Source: Azospira restricta (GTDB lineage Bacteria; Pseudomonadota; Gammaproteobacteria; Burkholderiales; Rhodocyclaceae). Taken from it: a DNA stretch of 64,000 nucleotides. This document shows positions 24,179 to 32,719 of this stretch, one piece after another (within the stretch, counting starts at the first letter, position 1; every line of letters starts with the position of its first letter). The notes beneath the pieces are model-generated. The model searched no databases. It saw only the letters and a program-made list of their open reading frames with translations, and was not told where the DNA came from. Position numbers and translations under genes: made by a program. The DNA is taken from assembly GCF_016858125.1 (NCBI RefSeq), contig NZ_CP064781.1, positions 1,807,501 to 1,871,500 on the forward strand, given 5' to 3'.

Positions 24179-26255
24179 CCCGGCGCTGACCATGCAGGGC
24201 TTGCTCGGCCGCATCGGCTACCAGCAGCTGGCGGCGCCGGTGCTGATCGTCATGATCCTGGCGATGATGGTGCTGCCGCTGCCGCCGTTCATGCTCGACC
24301 TGCTGTTCACGTTCAACATCGCGATCTCGGTGATCGTCATGCTGGTCGCGATCTACACGCTGAAGCCGCTCGACTTCTCGATCTTCCCGACCATCCTGCT
24401 GGTCACCACGCTGCTGCGGCTGTCGCTCAACGTCGCCTCGACCCGCGTCGTGCTGCTCCACGGCCACAGCGGGCCGGACGCCGCCGGCAAGGTGATCGAG
24501 GCCTTCGGCCACTTCCTGGTCGGCGGCAACTACGCGGTCGGCATCGTCGTCTTCGCGATCCTGGTGATCATCAACTTCGTCGTCATCACCAAGGGCGCCG
24601 GCCGCGTCGCCGAAGTGTCGGCACGCTTCACGCTGGACGCGATGCCAGGCAAGCAGATGGCGATCGATGCCGACCTGAACGCCGGCCTGATCGGCGAGGA
24701 CGAGGCCAGGAAGCGGCGTGCGACGATCGCGCAGGAAGCCGAGTTCTACGGCTCGATGGACGGTGCCTCGAAGTTCGTGCGCGGCGATGCCGTCGCCGGC
24801 ATCATCATCATGCTGATCAACATCATCGGCGGCCTCTTCGTCGGCGTGCTCCAGCACAACATGGACGTCGGTTCGGCGGCCAAGGCCTACACGCTGCTGA
24901 CCATCGGCGACGGTCTGGTCGCGCAGATCCCGGCGCTGATCATCTCGATCGCCGCCGGCATGGTCGTCACCCGCGTCGGCGACGACGGCGACATCTCGCA
25001 GCAGTTCATCGCGCAGATGTTCAGCAAGCCGCGCGTGCTCGCCATCACCGGCGGCATCCTCGGCACGCTGGGCCTGATCCCGGGCATGCCCAACTTCGTC
25101 TTCCTGCTGCTCGGCGGCGGCCTCGGCTGGCTTGCCTGGCACCTGAGCAAGCGGGCGGAAATCCAGCGTCCGGCGCCGCTGCCGGTGGCGCCGGCGGTGC
25201 CGGTCGAGGCGCAGGAGGCGAGCTGGGCCGACGTCGCGCCGCTCGACGTGCTCGGCCTGGAAGTCGGCTACCGCCTGATCCCGCTCGTCGACAAGGCGCA
25301 GGACGGCGAGCTGCTGCGCCGCATCCGCGGCATCCGCAAGAAGTTCGCGCAGGAAGTCGGCTACCTGGTGTCGCCGGTGCATATCCGCGACAACCTCGAA
25401 CTCAAGCCGAACGCCTACCGCATCCTGCTGAAGGGGGTCGAGATCGGCCAGGGCGAGGCCTTCCCCGGCCAGCTGCTGGCGATCAATCCGGGCCGCGTGG
25501 TGAGCACGCTGCCGGGCACGCCGACCAAGGATCCGGCCTTCGGCCTGCCGGCGGTCTGGGTCGACGCGGCGCTGCGCGACCAGGCGCAGGCCTACGGCTA
25601 CACCGTCGTCGATTCGAGCACGGTGGTGGCGACACACCTCAACCACCTGATCCTGTCGAACGCCGCCGAACTGCTCGGCCGCCAGGAGACGCAGGCGTTG
25701 CTCGACCACCTGGCGAAGGACATGCCGAAGCTGATCGAGGACCTGGTGCCGAAGGTCCTGCCGCTCGGCACCGTGCAGAAGGTGCTGCAGAACCTGCTCG
25801 AGGAAGGTGTGCCGATCCGCGACATGCGCACCATCGTCGAGACGCTGGCCGAGCAGGCGACGCGTACGCAGGATCCGGAGATCCTCACCGCGCAGGTGCG
25901 CAACGCGCTCGGCCGCGCGATCGTGCAGCAGCTCTACGCCGGCAGTGCCGAGATGCAGGTCATGTCGCTCGACCCGCAACTCGAACGCATCCTGGTCCAG
26001 GCCGTCTCCGGCAGCGGCGACGGCGCGGCGATCGAGCCGGGCATGGCCGACACGCTGATGCGCGAATCGGCGGCCGCCGCGCAGCGCCAGGAAGAGCTCG
26101 GCCTGCCGGCCGTGCTGCTGGTCCCCGCCAACCTGAGAACCCTGCTGTCGCGCTTCCTGCGCCGCAGCATCCCGCAACTGAAGGTGCTTGCCCACAGCGA
26201 AGTGCCTGACAACAAGATCATCAAGGTCACCTCGATCATCGGAGGTAGAGCATGA
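24171..26255 (+). CDS. flhA: flagellar type III export gate protein FlhA
   Basis: FlhA forms the nonameric export gate. The N-terminal 330 residues contain about eight membrane helices and the FHIPEP-family signature region (RVAEVSARFTLDAMPGKQMA). The C-terminal cytoplasmic part (about 350-694) binds chaperone-substrate complexes. At 694 residues it has full family length and no damage is seen. Start and stop overlap flhB (8 bases) and flhF (4 bases, ATGA), showing translational coupling. Confidence 0.97.
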   Translation: MASPALTMQGLLGRIGYQQLAAPVLIVMILAMMVLPLPPFMLDLLFTFNIAISVIVMLVAIYTLKPLDFSIFPTILLVTTLLRLSLNVASTRVVLLHGHSGPDAAGKVIEAFGHFLVGGNYAVGIVVFAILVIINFVVITKGAGRVAEVSARFTLDAMPGKQMAIDADLNAGLIGEDEARKRRATIAQEAEFYGSMDGASKFVRGDAVAGIIIMLINIIGGLFVGVLQHNMDVGSAAKAYTLLTIGDGLVAQIPALIISIAAGMVVTRVGDDGDISQQFIAQMFSKPRVLAITGGILGTLGLIPGMPNFVFLLLGGGLGWLAWHLSKRAEIQRPAPLPVAPAVPVEAQEASWADVAPLDVLGLEVGYRLIPLVDKAQDGELLRRIRGIRKKFAQEVGYLVSPVHIRDNLELKPNAYRILLKGVEIGQGEAFPGQLLAINPGRVVSTLPGTPTKDPAFGLPAVWVDAALRDQAQAYGYTVVDSSTVVATHLNHLILSNAAELLGRQETQALLDHLAKDMPKLIEDLVPKVLPLGTVQKVLQNLLEEGVPIRDMRTIVETLAEQATRTQDPEILTAQVRNALGRAIVQQLYAGSAEMQVMSLDPQLERILVQAVSGSGDGAAIEPGMADTLMRESAAAAQRQEELGLPAVLLVPANLRTLLSRFLRRSIPQLKVLAHSEVPDNKIIKVTSIIGGRA

Positions 26256-27676
26256 ACGTCAAAAAATTCGTCGCCCTCACCGCACGCGATGCGCTGCGCA
26301 AAGTAAAGGAAGTCCTCGGGCCGGACGCCATCATCCTCTCCAATCGGGGTCTGCCCGGCGGCGGCGTCGAGATCATGGCGGTCGCCTCGCGCGACATGGC
26401 GGCGATCGCGCCGGCACCGACGCCGGTGCGCGACATCGCGCCGCGCATCGAGACGCCGCGTCCCGCCCCGGTCGCCGCATCGCCGACCGACGACGACTAC
26501 ACCGTCAGCCTCTCCTCCGCGCGCGGCAGCGTGCCGCCTGCCGCTGCCGCGCCGGTCGCGAAGCCCTTCGTGCCGCCGGTCGCCGAGCGCGCGCCGGCCG
26601 CCGAACGGACCGTCGCCATGCCGCCCGCCGCACCGCGCCCGGCCGTGGCGCCGATCGCCTCGCGCCCGATGCCGCGCCTCGAGACGCCGCCGCCGGCGGC
26701 GCCCGAGCCGCGCGCCGAGGCCGAGGTGGTGCCGGCCTCGGTGATGGCCGAGATCCGTGCGCTGCGCCAGATCGTCGAGCAGCACCTGGCCGGCTTCGCC
26801 TGGGGCGAGACCGCGCGCAGCGAGCCGGTGAAGACCGAGGTGCTGCGCCAGATGCTCGATTCCGGCTTCTCGCCGCAGCTGGCGCGCGAACTGCTCGACG
26901 ACCTGCCGAGCGAGCTCGACGCCCGCCAGGCGCAGGCCTGGGTCAAGGGCGCCGCCGACCGCGCGCTGCGCACGCTCGGCAGCGACCACGACATCATCGA
27001 GCGCGGCGGCGTCTTCGCGCTGGTCGGCCCGACCGGCGTCGGCAAGACGACCACCACCGCCAAGCTCGCCGCCCGCTGCGTGCTGCGCCACGGCGCCAGC
27101 AAGCTGGCGCTGGTGACCACCGACGGTTACCGGATCGGCGCCCACGAGCAGCTGCGCATCTACGGCCGCATCCTCGGTGTCTCGGTGCATCTGGTGAAGG
27201 ACGGCGACGACCTGCGGCAGACGCTCGCCGAGCTGTCGCACAAGCACATGGTGCTGGTCGACACGATGGGCATGAGCCAGCGCGACCGCATGGTCACCGA
27301 CCAGATCGGCATGCTCGCCGAGTGCGGCGTGCAGCGCCTGCTGCTGATCAACGCCACCGCCCGCGGCGACACGATGGACGACGTCGTCCGCGCCTACCGC
27401 GGCGCCGACCTCGCCGGCTGCATCCTGACCAAGGTCGACGAGGCCGCCAGCCTGGCGCCGGCGCTCGACGTCGCGATGCGCCACAACCTCAAGCTGCACT
27501 ACATCTCCAACGGCCAGCGCGTCCCGGAGGATCTGCACCTGCCGAACCGCGCCTACCTGCTGCACCGTGCCTTCAAGGATGCGCCGGAGGCCTCGCCGCA
27601 CCGCTTCGCCGGCGTCGAGCCGGGGCTGGTGATGGCCAATGCCGGCGTCGCCGCGATGGGTGGGCGTCGTGGCTGA
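26252..27676 (+). CDS. flhF: SRP-type GTPase FlhF, flagellar placement
   Basis: FlhF recruits early flagellar parts to the cell pole. The N-terminal B domain starts MNVKKFVALTARDALRKVKE and is followed by a Pro/Ala-rich linker (about 60-150). The NG domain then shows the G1 P-loop VGPTGVGKTTTTAKLAAR (about 257-274), the TTDGYRIGAHEQL insertion-box region, VDTMGMSQRD in place of the usual DTAG, and LTKVDEAASL. The DTMG variant of the G3 motif is a small departure from DTAG. It starts within the flhA stop and overlaps flhG by 8 bases. Confidence 0.95.
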   Translation: MNVKKFVALTARDALRKVKEVLGPDAIILSNRGLPGGGVEIMAVASRDMAAIAPAPTPVRDIAPRIETPRPAPVAASPTDDDYTVSLSSARGSVPPAAAAPVAKPFVPPVAERAPAAERTVAMPPAAPRPAVAPIASRPMPRLETPPPAAPEPRAEAEVVPASVMAEIRALRQIVEQHLAGFAWGETARSEPVKTEVLRQMLDSGFSPQLARELLDDLPSELDARQAQAWVKGAADRALRTLGSDHDIIERGGVFALVGPTGVGKTTTTAKLAARCVLRHGASKLALVTTDGYRIGAHEQLRIYGRILGVSVHLVKDGDDLRQTLAELSHKHMVLVDTMGMSQRDRMVTDQIGMLAECGVQRLLLINATARGDTMDDVVRAYRGADLAGCILTKVDEAASLAPALDVAMRHNLKLHYISNGQRVPEDLHLPNRAYLLHRAFKDAPEASPHRFAGVEPGLVMANAGVAAMGGRRG

Positions 27677-28556
27677 ATATCACGCTGACCAGGCGGCCGG
27701 CCTGCGCCGCCTGTTCGGCCAGGAGGGCCTGCGCGTGATCACCTTCGCCGCCGGCAGCGAAGGCGTCGGCAAGACGATCGCCGTCGCCAACGTCGCCGCG
27801 GCGATGGCGCGCCAGGGCAAGGAGGTGCTGGTGCTCGACGAGAACACCGCCGGCAACGTCGCCGCCGTCTTCGGCGCCGCCGCCAAGCACGACCTCTACC
27901 ACGTCATCAAGCGCGACAAGCGGCTCGCCGAGGTGCTGGTCAACGTCGCCCCCGGCGTCCGTGTGCTGCCTGCCGCGCGCGCGGTGAAGAAGCTCGGCAA
28001 GCTCGCCCGCGGCGAGCAGGAGGCGCTGATCGAGTCGCTCGGCGCGATGGAGCATCCGGCCGACGTGATCCTCGTCGACGCCTCGACCGACCATCCGCTC
28101 GGCTTCTCGCCGCTAGGGCTGGCGACGCAGGAGACGGTGGTCGTCGCCGCCGCCAGCGGCGCGGCGATCACCGAGGCCTACGCGCTGATCAAGAAGGTCA
28201 GCCTCGGCTACGAGCGCCGCCACTTCCGCATCCTGGTGAACAAGGTGAAGAGCGCCGCCGACGGCGAAGCGATCCACGCCAACCTCGCGCAGCTTGCGCG
28301 GACGCGCGGCGTCGCGCTGCTAGACTACGTCGGCCACGTGCCGCTCGATGATGCGCTGCGCCACGCCGCCCGGCTGTGCCAGCCGGTCGTCGCCGCCTAT
28401 CCGGAATCGGCGGCCGCCAGCGCGCTGCGCGCGATTGCCAACGACATGTTGCACTGGCCGCCGGCGGAAGCCGAGGCCGGCGGCCTCGAACAATTCGTCC
28501 AGCAGCTGCTACACTTGAGCCAACGCATAGACCCGGTCACCATCCACGCCGGATAA
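27669..28556 (+). CDS. flhG: MinD-like ATPase FlhG (FleN/YlxH), flagellar number regulator
   Basis: FlhG limits flagellar number and stimulates the FlhF GTPase. I chose the GTG at 27669, which overlaps the flhF stop by 8 bases and leaves the FlhF-activating motif DQAAGLRRLF near the N terminus. An ATG 30 bases upstream is possible. The P-loop reads AAGSEGVGKTIA. The signature lysine of MinD-type ATPases (GKGGVGKT) is replaced by serine, while the second lysine remains. The next motif is VLVLDENTAGN where classical members have D-A-D. ATP binding is plausible but the dimer mechanism may differ. Confidence 0.9.
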   Translation: MAEYHADQAAGLRRLFGQEGLRVITFAAGSEGVGKTIAVANVAAAMARQGKEVLVLDENTAGNVAAVFGAAAKHDLYHVIKRDKRLAEVLVNVAPGVRVLPAARAVKKLGKLARGEQEALIESLGAMEHPADVILVDASTDHPLGFSPLGLATQETVVVAAASGAAITEAYALIKKVSLGYERRHFRILVNKVKSAADGEAIHANLAQLARTRGVALLDYVGHVPLDDALRHAARLCQPVVAAYPESAAASALRAIANDMLHWPPAEAEAGGLEQFVQQLLHLSQRIDPVTIHAG

Positions 28557-28568
28557 CACCTCAGACTC

Positions 28569-29324
28569 ATGTATACCGCTGCAGGGCAGCTCGACAAAGA
28601 GCAACTGGTGCAGCGCTTCGCGCCCCTCGTCAAGCGCATCGCCTTCCACCTGATGAGCCGTCTGCCGTCCAGCGTGCAGGCGGACGACCTCGTGCAGAAC
28701 GGCATGATCGGTCTGCTCGACGCGATCGACCGCTTCGAGGCCGGCATGGGCGCCCAGTTCGAAACCTATGCCACGCAGCGGGTACGCGGCGCGATGCTCG
28801 ACGGACTGCGTGACAACGACTGGCTGCCGCGCAGCCTGCGCCGCGAGATGCGGCGCATCGAGGCGGCGATCCACCTGCTCGAACAGCAGGTCGGCCGGCC
28901 GCCGAGCGAGCGCGAGCTCGCCGATTCGCTGGGCATGCCCCTTGCCGACTACCAGAAGATGCTGCAGGATGCCCGAGGGCATCAGCTGGTCTATTTCGAG
29001 GACCTTGCCGGTGACGGCGACGAGGATTTCCTCGAGCGGCACTTCACCGACGACGCCGCCGATCCGGCGCGGCTGCTCGAGGACCAGGACATCCGCCGCC
29101 ACCTGGTGGCGGCGATCGACGCGCTGCCGGAGCGGGAAAAGCTGATGATGGGGCTGTACTACGAGCAGGAGCTCAACCTGCGCGAAATCGGAGAAGTCAT
29201 GGGGGTGACCGAATCCCGCGTCTGCCAGCTGCACAGCCAGGCGATCGCCCGCCTGCGCTCCCGCCTGTTCGGCGAGGGCGCGCCGGTGGCGCCGAAGAAG
29301 CGGGGACGTCCGCGCCGTGGATAA
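28569..29324 (+). CDS. fliA: RNA polymerase sigma-28 factor FliA
   Basis: FliA directs transcription of late flagellar genes and is held back by FlgM. Region 2 reads LPSSVQADDLVQNGMIGLLDAIDRF with FETYATQRVRGAMLD, region 3 is PPSERELADSLGM, and region 4 has the helix-turn-helix NLREIGEVMGVTESRVCQLHSQA. Length, at 251 residues, is normal apart from a basic tail (PKKRGRPRRG). Promoters of the sigma-28 type were found upstream of flgM and flgK. The stop codon overlaps the GTG of motC by 8 bases. Confidence 0.97.
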   Translation: MYTAAGQLDKEQLVQRFAPLVKRIAFHLMSRLPSSVQADDLVQNGMIGLLDAIDRFEAGMGAQFETYATQRVRGAMLDGLRDNDWLPRSLRREMRRIEAAIHLLEQQVGRPPSERELADSLGMPLADYQKMLQDARGHQLVYFEDLAGDGDEDFLERHFTDDAADPARLLEDQDIRRHLVAAIDALPEREKLMMGLYYEQELNLREIGEVMGVTESRVCQLHSQAIARLRSRLFGEGAPVAPKKRGRPRRG

Positions 29325-30057
29325 GATCAGCATCGCCGGCCTGATCCTCGGCCTCGTCGCCATCGTCGGCGGCCAGCTGCTCGAAGGCGGCCACGTCGGT
29401 TCGCTGGTGCAGCCGACGGCGCTCCTGATCGTCGGCGGCGGCACGCTCGGCGCGGTGATGTTGCAAAGCCCGTTTTCGACCTTCAGCCTCGGCTTCCGCA
29501 TGGCGAAGTGGGTGTGGTTCCCGCCGGTGATCGACTACGGCAAGCTGATCCAGCAGGTCGCCAACTGGAGCCACGTCTCGCGCCGCGAAGGCTTGCTCGC
29601 GCTCGAGGGCTTCATCGGCCCGATGAAGGACGAGTTCGCCAGGAAGGGCCTGCAGCTGCTGGTCGACGGCGTCGAGCCGGAGCGCCTGCGCGAGGTGCTC
29701 GAGGTGCAGATCAACACCTACGAGGACGAGCTGCGCCAGGGCGCCCGCATCTGGGAGGCGGCCGGCGGCTATTCGCCGACGATCGGCATCCTCGGCGCGG
29801 TGATGGGGCTGATCCACGTCATGGAGAACCTCTCCGATCCCTCGCGCCTCGGCGCCGGCATCGCCGTCGCCTTCGTCGCCACGATCTACGGCGTCGGCCT
29901 GGCCAACCTGGTCTACCTGCCGATGGCCAACAAGCTCAAGGCGCAGGTCGCGCGCCACGTCACCTACCGCGAGATGCTGGTCGACGGACTGATCGGCATC
30001 GCCAACGGCGACAACCCGCGCATCATCGAAAACCGCCTGCGCGGCTACTACAGCTGA
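29317..30057 (+). CDS. motC: second flagellar stator channel protein MotC (MotA family)
   Basis: A MotA/PomA-type channel protein of 246 residues. It starts at GTG 29317 inside the fliA end. Membrane segments: ISIAGLILGLVAIVGGQLLE, then PTALLIVGGGTLGAVMLQSP, and later YSPTIGILGAVMGLIHVM and GIAVAFVATIYGVGLANLVY, holding the conserved prolines and glycines. It is shorter and distinct from MotA at 3.5 kb. With MotD it forms a second stator, as MotCD does in Pseudomonas, where it supports swarming. That role here is an inference. Confidence 0.94.
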   Translation: MDKISIAGLILGLVAIVGGQLLEGGHVGSLVQPTALLIVGGGTLGAVMLQSPFSTFSLGFRMAKWVWFPPVIDYGKLIQQVANWSHVSRREGLLALEGFIGPMKDEFARKGLQLLVDGVEPERLREVLEVQINTYEDELRQGARIWEAAGGYSPTIGILGAVMGLIHVMENLSDPSRLGAGIAVAFVATIYGVGLANLVYLPMANKLKAQVARHVTYREMLVDGLIGIANGDNPRIIENRLRGYYS

Positions 30058-30064
30058 GGTCGCC

Positions 30065-30862
30065 GTGGCCCGCCGCAAGCGCCCGGAAGAGCACGACAAC
30101 CACGAACGCTGGCTGGTTTCCTACGCCGATTTCATCACGCTGCTGTTCGCCTTCTTCGTCGTCATGTACGCGCTGTCGTCGATCAACGAGGGCAAGTACA
30201 AGATCCTGTCCAACTCGCTGACGCAAGCCTTCCGCAATGTCACCGTCAACGCCAGCGGGCAGGTGATCATCCCGCAGGCGGCGATGCCGACGCCGCCGAG
30301 CGTGGTCGCGCCGCCGAAACCGAGCCAGGCCGACGCGGCCAAGCAGAAGCAGCGCGAGCGCATGCGCAACATGGCCAAGGACATCATGGAGGCGCTGGCG
30401 CCGCTGGTGCGCGAGGGCAAGGTGCGGCTGCTCGAGACCAGCCGCGGCGTGACCATCGAGATCGCCGACTCGGCGCTGTTCGCGGTCGGCCAGGCGGTGC
30501 TCAACACCGAGTCGAGCCGGGCGCTGCGCGCCGTCGCCGACGTCATCGCCACCGCCGACTTTCCGGTGACGATCGAGGGCCACACCGACAACGTGCCGAT
30601 CAAGACCGTGCAGTTCCCGTCGAACTGGGAACTGTCGGCGGTGCGCGCGACCACCGTGCTGCGCATCTTCGCCGAGGCCGGCGTTCCCGCCGACCGGCTG
30701 ACCGCGATCGGCTACGGCGAGACGCGGCCGGTGGAAAGCAACGAGACGATCGAAGGGCGCGCCCGCAACCGCCGGGTGTCGATCCAGATCGATTCGGCGC
30801 TGCCGGAGAAGCCGACCGAAGTGCCGGTGGAAATCCCGACGAACGCTGCCGTCCGTCCCTGA
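30065..30862 (+). CDS. motD: second flagellar stator anchor protein MotD (MotB family)
   Basis: The single membrane helix starts WLVSYADFITLLFAFFVVMY and contains the ion-binding aspartate (SYADF). The OmpA-like domain carries TIEGHTDNVPI, NWELSAVRAT and NRRVSIQI. At 265 residues it is shorter than MotB, mainly in the linker. It starts with GTG 7 bases after motC. The absence of MotB's extra N-terminal basic stretch fits the MotD/PomB-like subtype. The operon ends here, convergent with the phasin gene. Confidence 0.94.
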   Translation: MARRKRPEEHDNHERWLVSYADFITLLFAFFVVMYALSSINEGKYKILSNSLTQAFRNVTVNASGQVIIPQAAMPTPPSVVAPPKPSQADAAKQKQRERMRNMAKDIMEALAPLVREGKVRLLETSRGVTIEIADSALFAVGQAVLNTESSRALRAVADVIATADFPVTIEGHTDNVPIKTVQFPSNWELSAVRATTVLRIFAEAGVPADRLTAIGYGETRPVESNETIEGRARNRRVSIQIDSALPEKPTEVPVEIPTNAAVRP

Positions 30863-30879
30863 CGGCGGCCCTTTCTTTC

Positions 30880-31401
30880 CTAGGCGGCCTTGCGCCGCGC
30901 GCCTGCCGCCGGATGAGCGCTTGCGGCGTCGCTGCCCTGCGCGGTGCGGCGCCGGTCCGCAAAAGCGATGACGCGGGCGGCGACGCGCCGCTCGACGAAC
31001 GCTTCCGCAGCCGGGTCGTCGGCGCCGGCTGCCGCTGCCGGGGGGGCGAAACCGGCAAGCGAGGAGGTCAGCAATTGCGCCGTCAACTGGTTCAGCTGGC
31101 GGATGCTGTGCGCCGCGAGTTCGAAGCCGTTGTGCGTCAGCGCGCTGTAGCGCTGCAGCTTCCGCTCGTAAAGCTGCGGCCAGCCGGCGAGCGCATCGCC
31201 GCCGGTCGCTGCGTTTTCCAGCGTGGTCTTCGCCTGCTGCGTGTTTTCCGCCAGCGCCGCCTCCATCGCCTCGATCTGCAACGCCCACCAGCGCCGGTTG
31301 GCTTCGATTACGGCAAGGGCGAGGTCTTCGGGGCGGCAGGTCGCGTCCGCGTCGGCGGGCAGTGATGGTCGGCGGGAAGGGGGATGCTGACGATTGGGCA
31401 T
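30880..31401 (-). CDS. phasin-family protein (polyhydroxyalkanoate granule-associated)
   Basis: A helical protein of about 173 residues with a phasin-like core (AVIEANRRWWALQIEAMEAA, then WPQLYERKLQRYSALTHNGFELAAHSIRQL). Phasins coat storage granules of polyhydroxyalkanoate. The start at 31401 is supported by AGGAGAATTGCC just before it; the longer open frame upstream is not. The tail is Ala/Arg-rich. It lies between motD and flgN with no evident functional link, and the 281-base gap behind it (31402-31682) contains only unremarkable sequence and presumably its promoter. Confidence 0.75.
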   Translation of the reverse strand: MPNRQHPPSRRPSLPADADATCRPEDLALAVIEANRRWWALQIEAMEAALAENTQQAKTTLENAATGGDALAGWPQLYERKLQRYSALTHNGFELAAHSIRQLNQLTAQLLTSSLAGFAPPAAAAGADDPAAEAFVERRVAARVIAFADRRRTAQGSDAASAHPAAGARRKAA

Positions 31402-31682
31402 GGCAATTCTCCTGGCAGTGAGTACGTGCTTCGTGACGGAGGAGGGGCGCCGATCCGGGACGGGCATCGCATCGCCTTCGACAGCCATGGGCGTCGTCGC
31501 GGTGGTGTCGCCAGGGTCGGCGTCCACGCCGCAGCGCAGCCTCGCGGTGGTGTCGCGAGGAACGGTCGTGAAATTGCTCCGGGCCGGGATGCGCTCCGGG
31601 TGGACTACGCAGCATAGTTCACCGTCCGCCGTTGTCACGGTCGGCGTTGCCGGTGTGTGCGGCGACTTCGCGGGAGGGGCGC

Positions 31683-32147
31683 TCAGGCCGAGTCGATGAT
31701 GCGCCGGGGCGCGGCCTGGGTGGCCTGGCCGTCGGCGCCGTAGAGATCCTGTCGTTGCGATGCGGCGAGCAGGGTTTCGAGGGCCTGCGCGTTGTTGTGC
31801 ATGCGCAGCCGGATCAGTTCGCCGTTGACCCGGTTGAGCTCCCTGGCTTCGGCGGCGAGCGCCTGCAGCTTCTGCCACTGCTGGCGGACGTTGCGGTCGC
31901 CGGGGTTTTTCGCCAGCCAGGCGTCGATGCCCGGGCGGTCGGCGGCGAAGCCGGCGCGGGCGAGTTCGCCGTTGCGGGCCGCGGTCAGGGGTGCGAGCTG
32001 CTGCACCGTCGCGGTCTTGCGGTCGACCAGCGCGGGCAGTGCGTCGGCGCTACCGGTCTTGAGGACTTCCTGTTCTTCCTTGAGCAGGGCGACGAAGGCC
32101 GACACCACGTCGGCTTCCGCCGCGATGACGTCGGCCAGGGCAGGCAT
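31683..32147 (-). CDS. flgN: FlgN, export chaperone for FlgK and FlgL
   Basis: FlgN binds the hook-filament junction proteins FlgK and FlgL before export. The 154-residue protein is almost wholly helical, with LLKEEQEVLKTGSADALPAL and LVDRKTATVQQLA at the start and the conserved ELNRVNGELIRLRMHNNAQA near the end, as usual for the family. It follows flgM by 11 bases, so the two are co-transcribed. Confidence 0.9.
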   Translation of the reverse strand: MPALADVIAAEADVVSAFVALLKEEQEVLKTGSADALPALVDRKTATVQQLAPLTAARNGELARAGFAADRPGIDAWLAKNPGDRNVRQQWQKLQALAAEARELNRVNGELIRLRMHNNAQALETLLAASQRQDLYGADGQATQAAPRRIIDSA

Positions 32148-32158
32148 GGGCGGGCGGT

Positions 32159-32449
32159 TCAGGCCTTGCGCTGCGAGTTGAGCAGGTCGCGCGCGGTGGC
32201 GATCAGGCCGTCGGCGATCGCCTCGGCGTTGATCTGGAAGCGCCCTTCGGCGATGGCCTGCTTGATCTCGGCGATGCGCGCACCGTCGACCGGGGCGCCG
32301 CTGCTGGCGCCGGCGAGCTGCGCCGACGCCGTGCTGATCTTCACCTCGGCCGCAGGGGCGTCTGCGCGCGCGCCGGCCGATTCCGCCTTGGGGCGGCTGC
32401 CGCTGACGCTGCCGGAACCTACCGGCTTGAAATTGCTGTCGATTTTCAC
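32159..32449 (-). CDS. flgM: anti-sigma-28 factor FlgM
   Basis: FlgM binds FliA and is exported once the hook is finished, releasing late gene expression. The 96-residue protein starts with GTG (MKIDSNFKPVGSG), has a disordered middle rich in Ser/Ala/Gly, and ends with the FliA-binding helices (VDGARIAEIKQAIAEGRFQI, then NAEAIADGLIATARDLL). The GTG is preceded by AGGATCACATC. A sigma-28 promoter lies 32 bases upstream, so FliA drives its own inhibitor. Confidence 0.95.
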   Translation of the reverse strand: MKIDSNFKPVGSGSVSGSRPKAESAGARADAPAAEVKISTASAQLAGASSGAPVDGARIAEIKQAIAEGRFQINAEAIADGLIATARDLLNSQRKA

Positions 32450-32480
32450 GATGTGATCCTTGCGCGGGTTTTCAAGGGAA

Positions 32481-32507
32481 GTAACGGCATCATCGGCAAA
32501 AACTTTA
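32481..32507 (-). promoter_or_regulatory. sigma-28 (FliA) promoter of flgM
   Basis: Read on the - strand: TAAA (32507-32504), exactly 15 bases, then GCCGTTAC (32488-32481). The consensus is TAAA-N15-GCCGATAA, so six of eight -10 bases match. A second GCCGATGA octamer lies inside the spacer at the wrong distance. The -10 box ends 31 bases before the flgM GTG. Confidence 0.7.
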
Positions 32508-32572
32508 GCAGAAAGTGCTGCATTTCCTTCCGGTCGGGATTCTAGCCCGAGCCGGGGTGTCGCGGTGCGGCG

Positions 32573-32719
32573 TCAGGGCGCACCCCAAGGGCACTTCTTC
32601 GCAGAGCGCGAAGCGCTCTGCTCAGGGCGTACCCCAGGAGTACTTCCTCGCGATGCGCAGCGCGCATCGCTCAGGGCGCACCCCAAGAGTACTTCTTCGC
32701 AGAGCGCAAAGCGCTCTGC
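32573..32719 (-). repeat. three tandem 49-bp repeats, each with a 9-bp hairpin, between flgA and flgM
   Basis: Units at 32573-32621, 32622-32670 and 32671-32719 are each 49 bases and directly abut; a 9-base start of a fourth unit overlaps the flgA stop. On the - strand each unit begins with a stem-loop and ends with CGCCCTGA, the same bases as the flgA 3' end. The stem is GCAGAGCGC/GCGCTCTGC in units 1 and 3, and GCGATGCGC/GCGCATCGC in unit 2. All three changed positions are matched on the other arm, so pairing is kept. The loop is three bases. Confidence 0.9.

Noticed and set aside
31394-31699. Possible small + strand gene in the gap behind the phasin gene
   Set aside because: It is low-complexity, has no ribosome site and overlaps the ends of two - strand genes.
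32573-32719. Tandem repeats considered as a CRISPR array
   Set aside because: The 49-bp units abut directly, with no spacers of unique sequence between them, and no cas gene is present.
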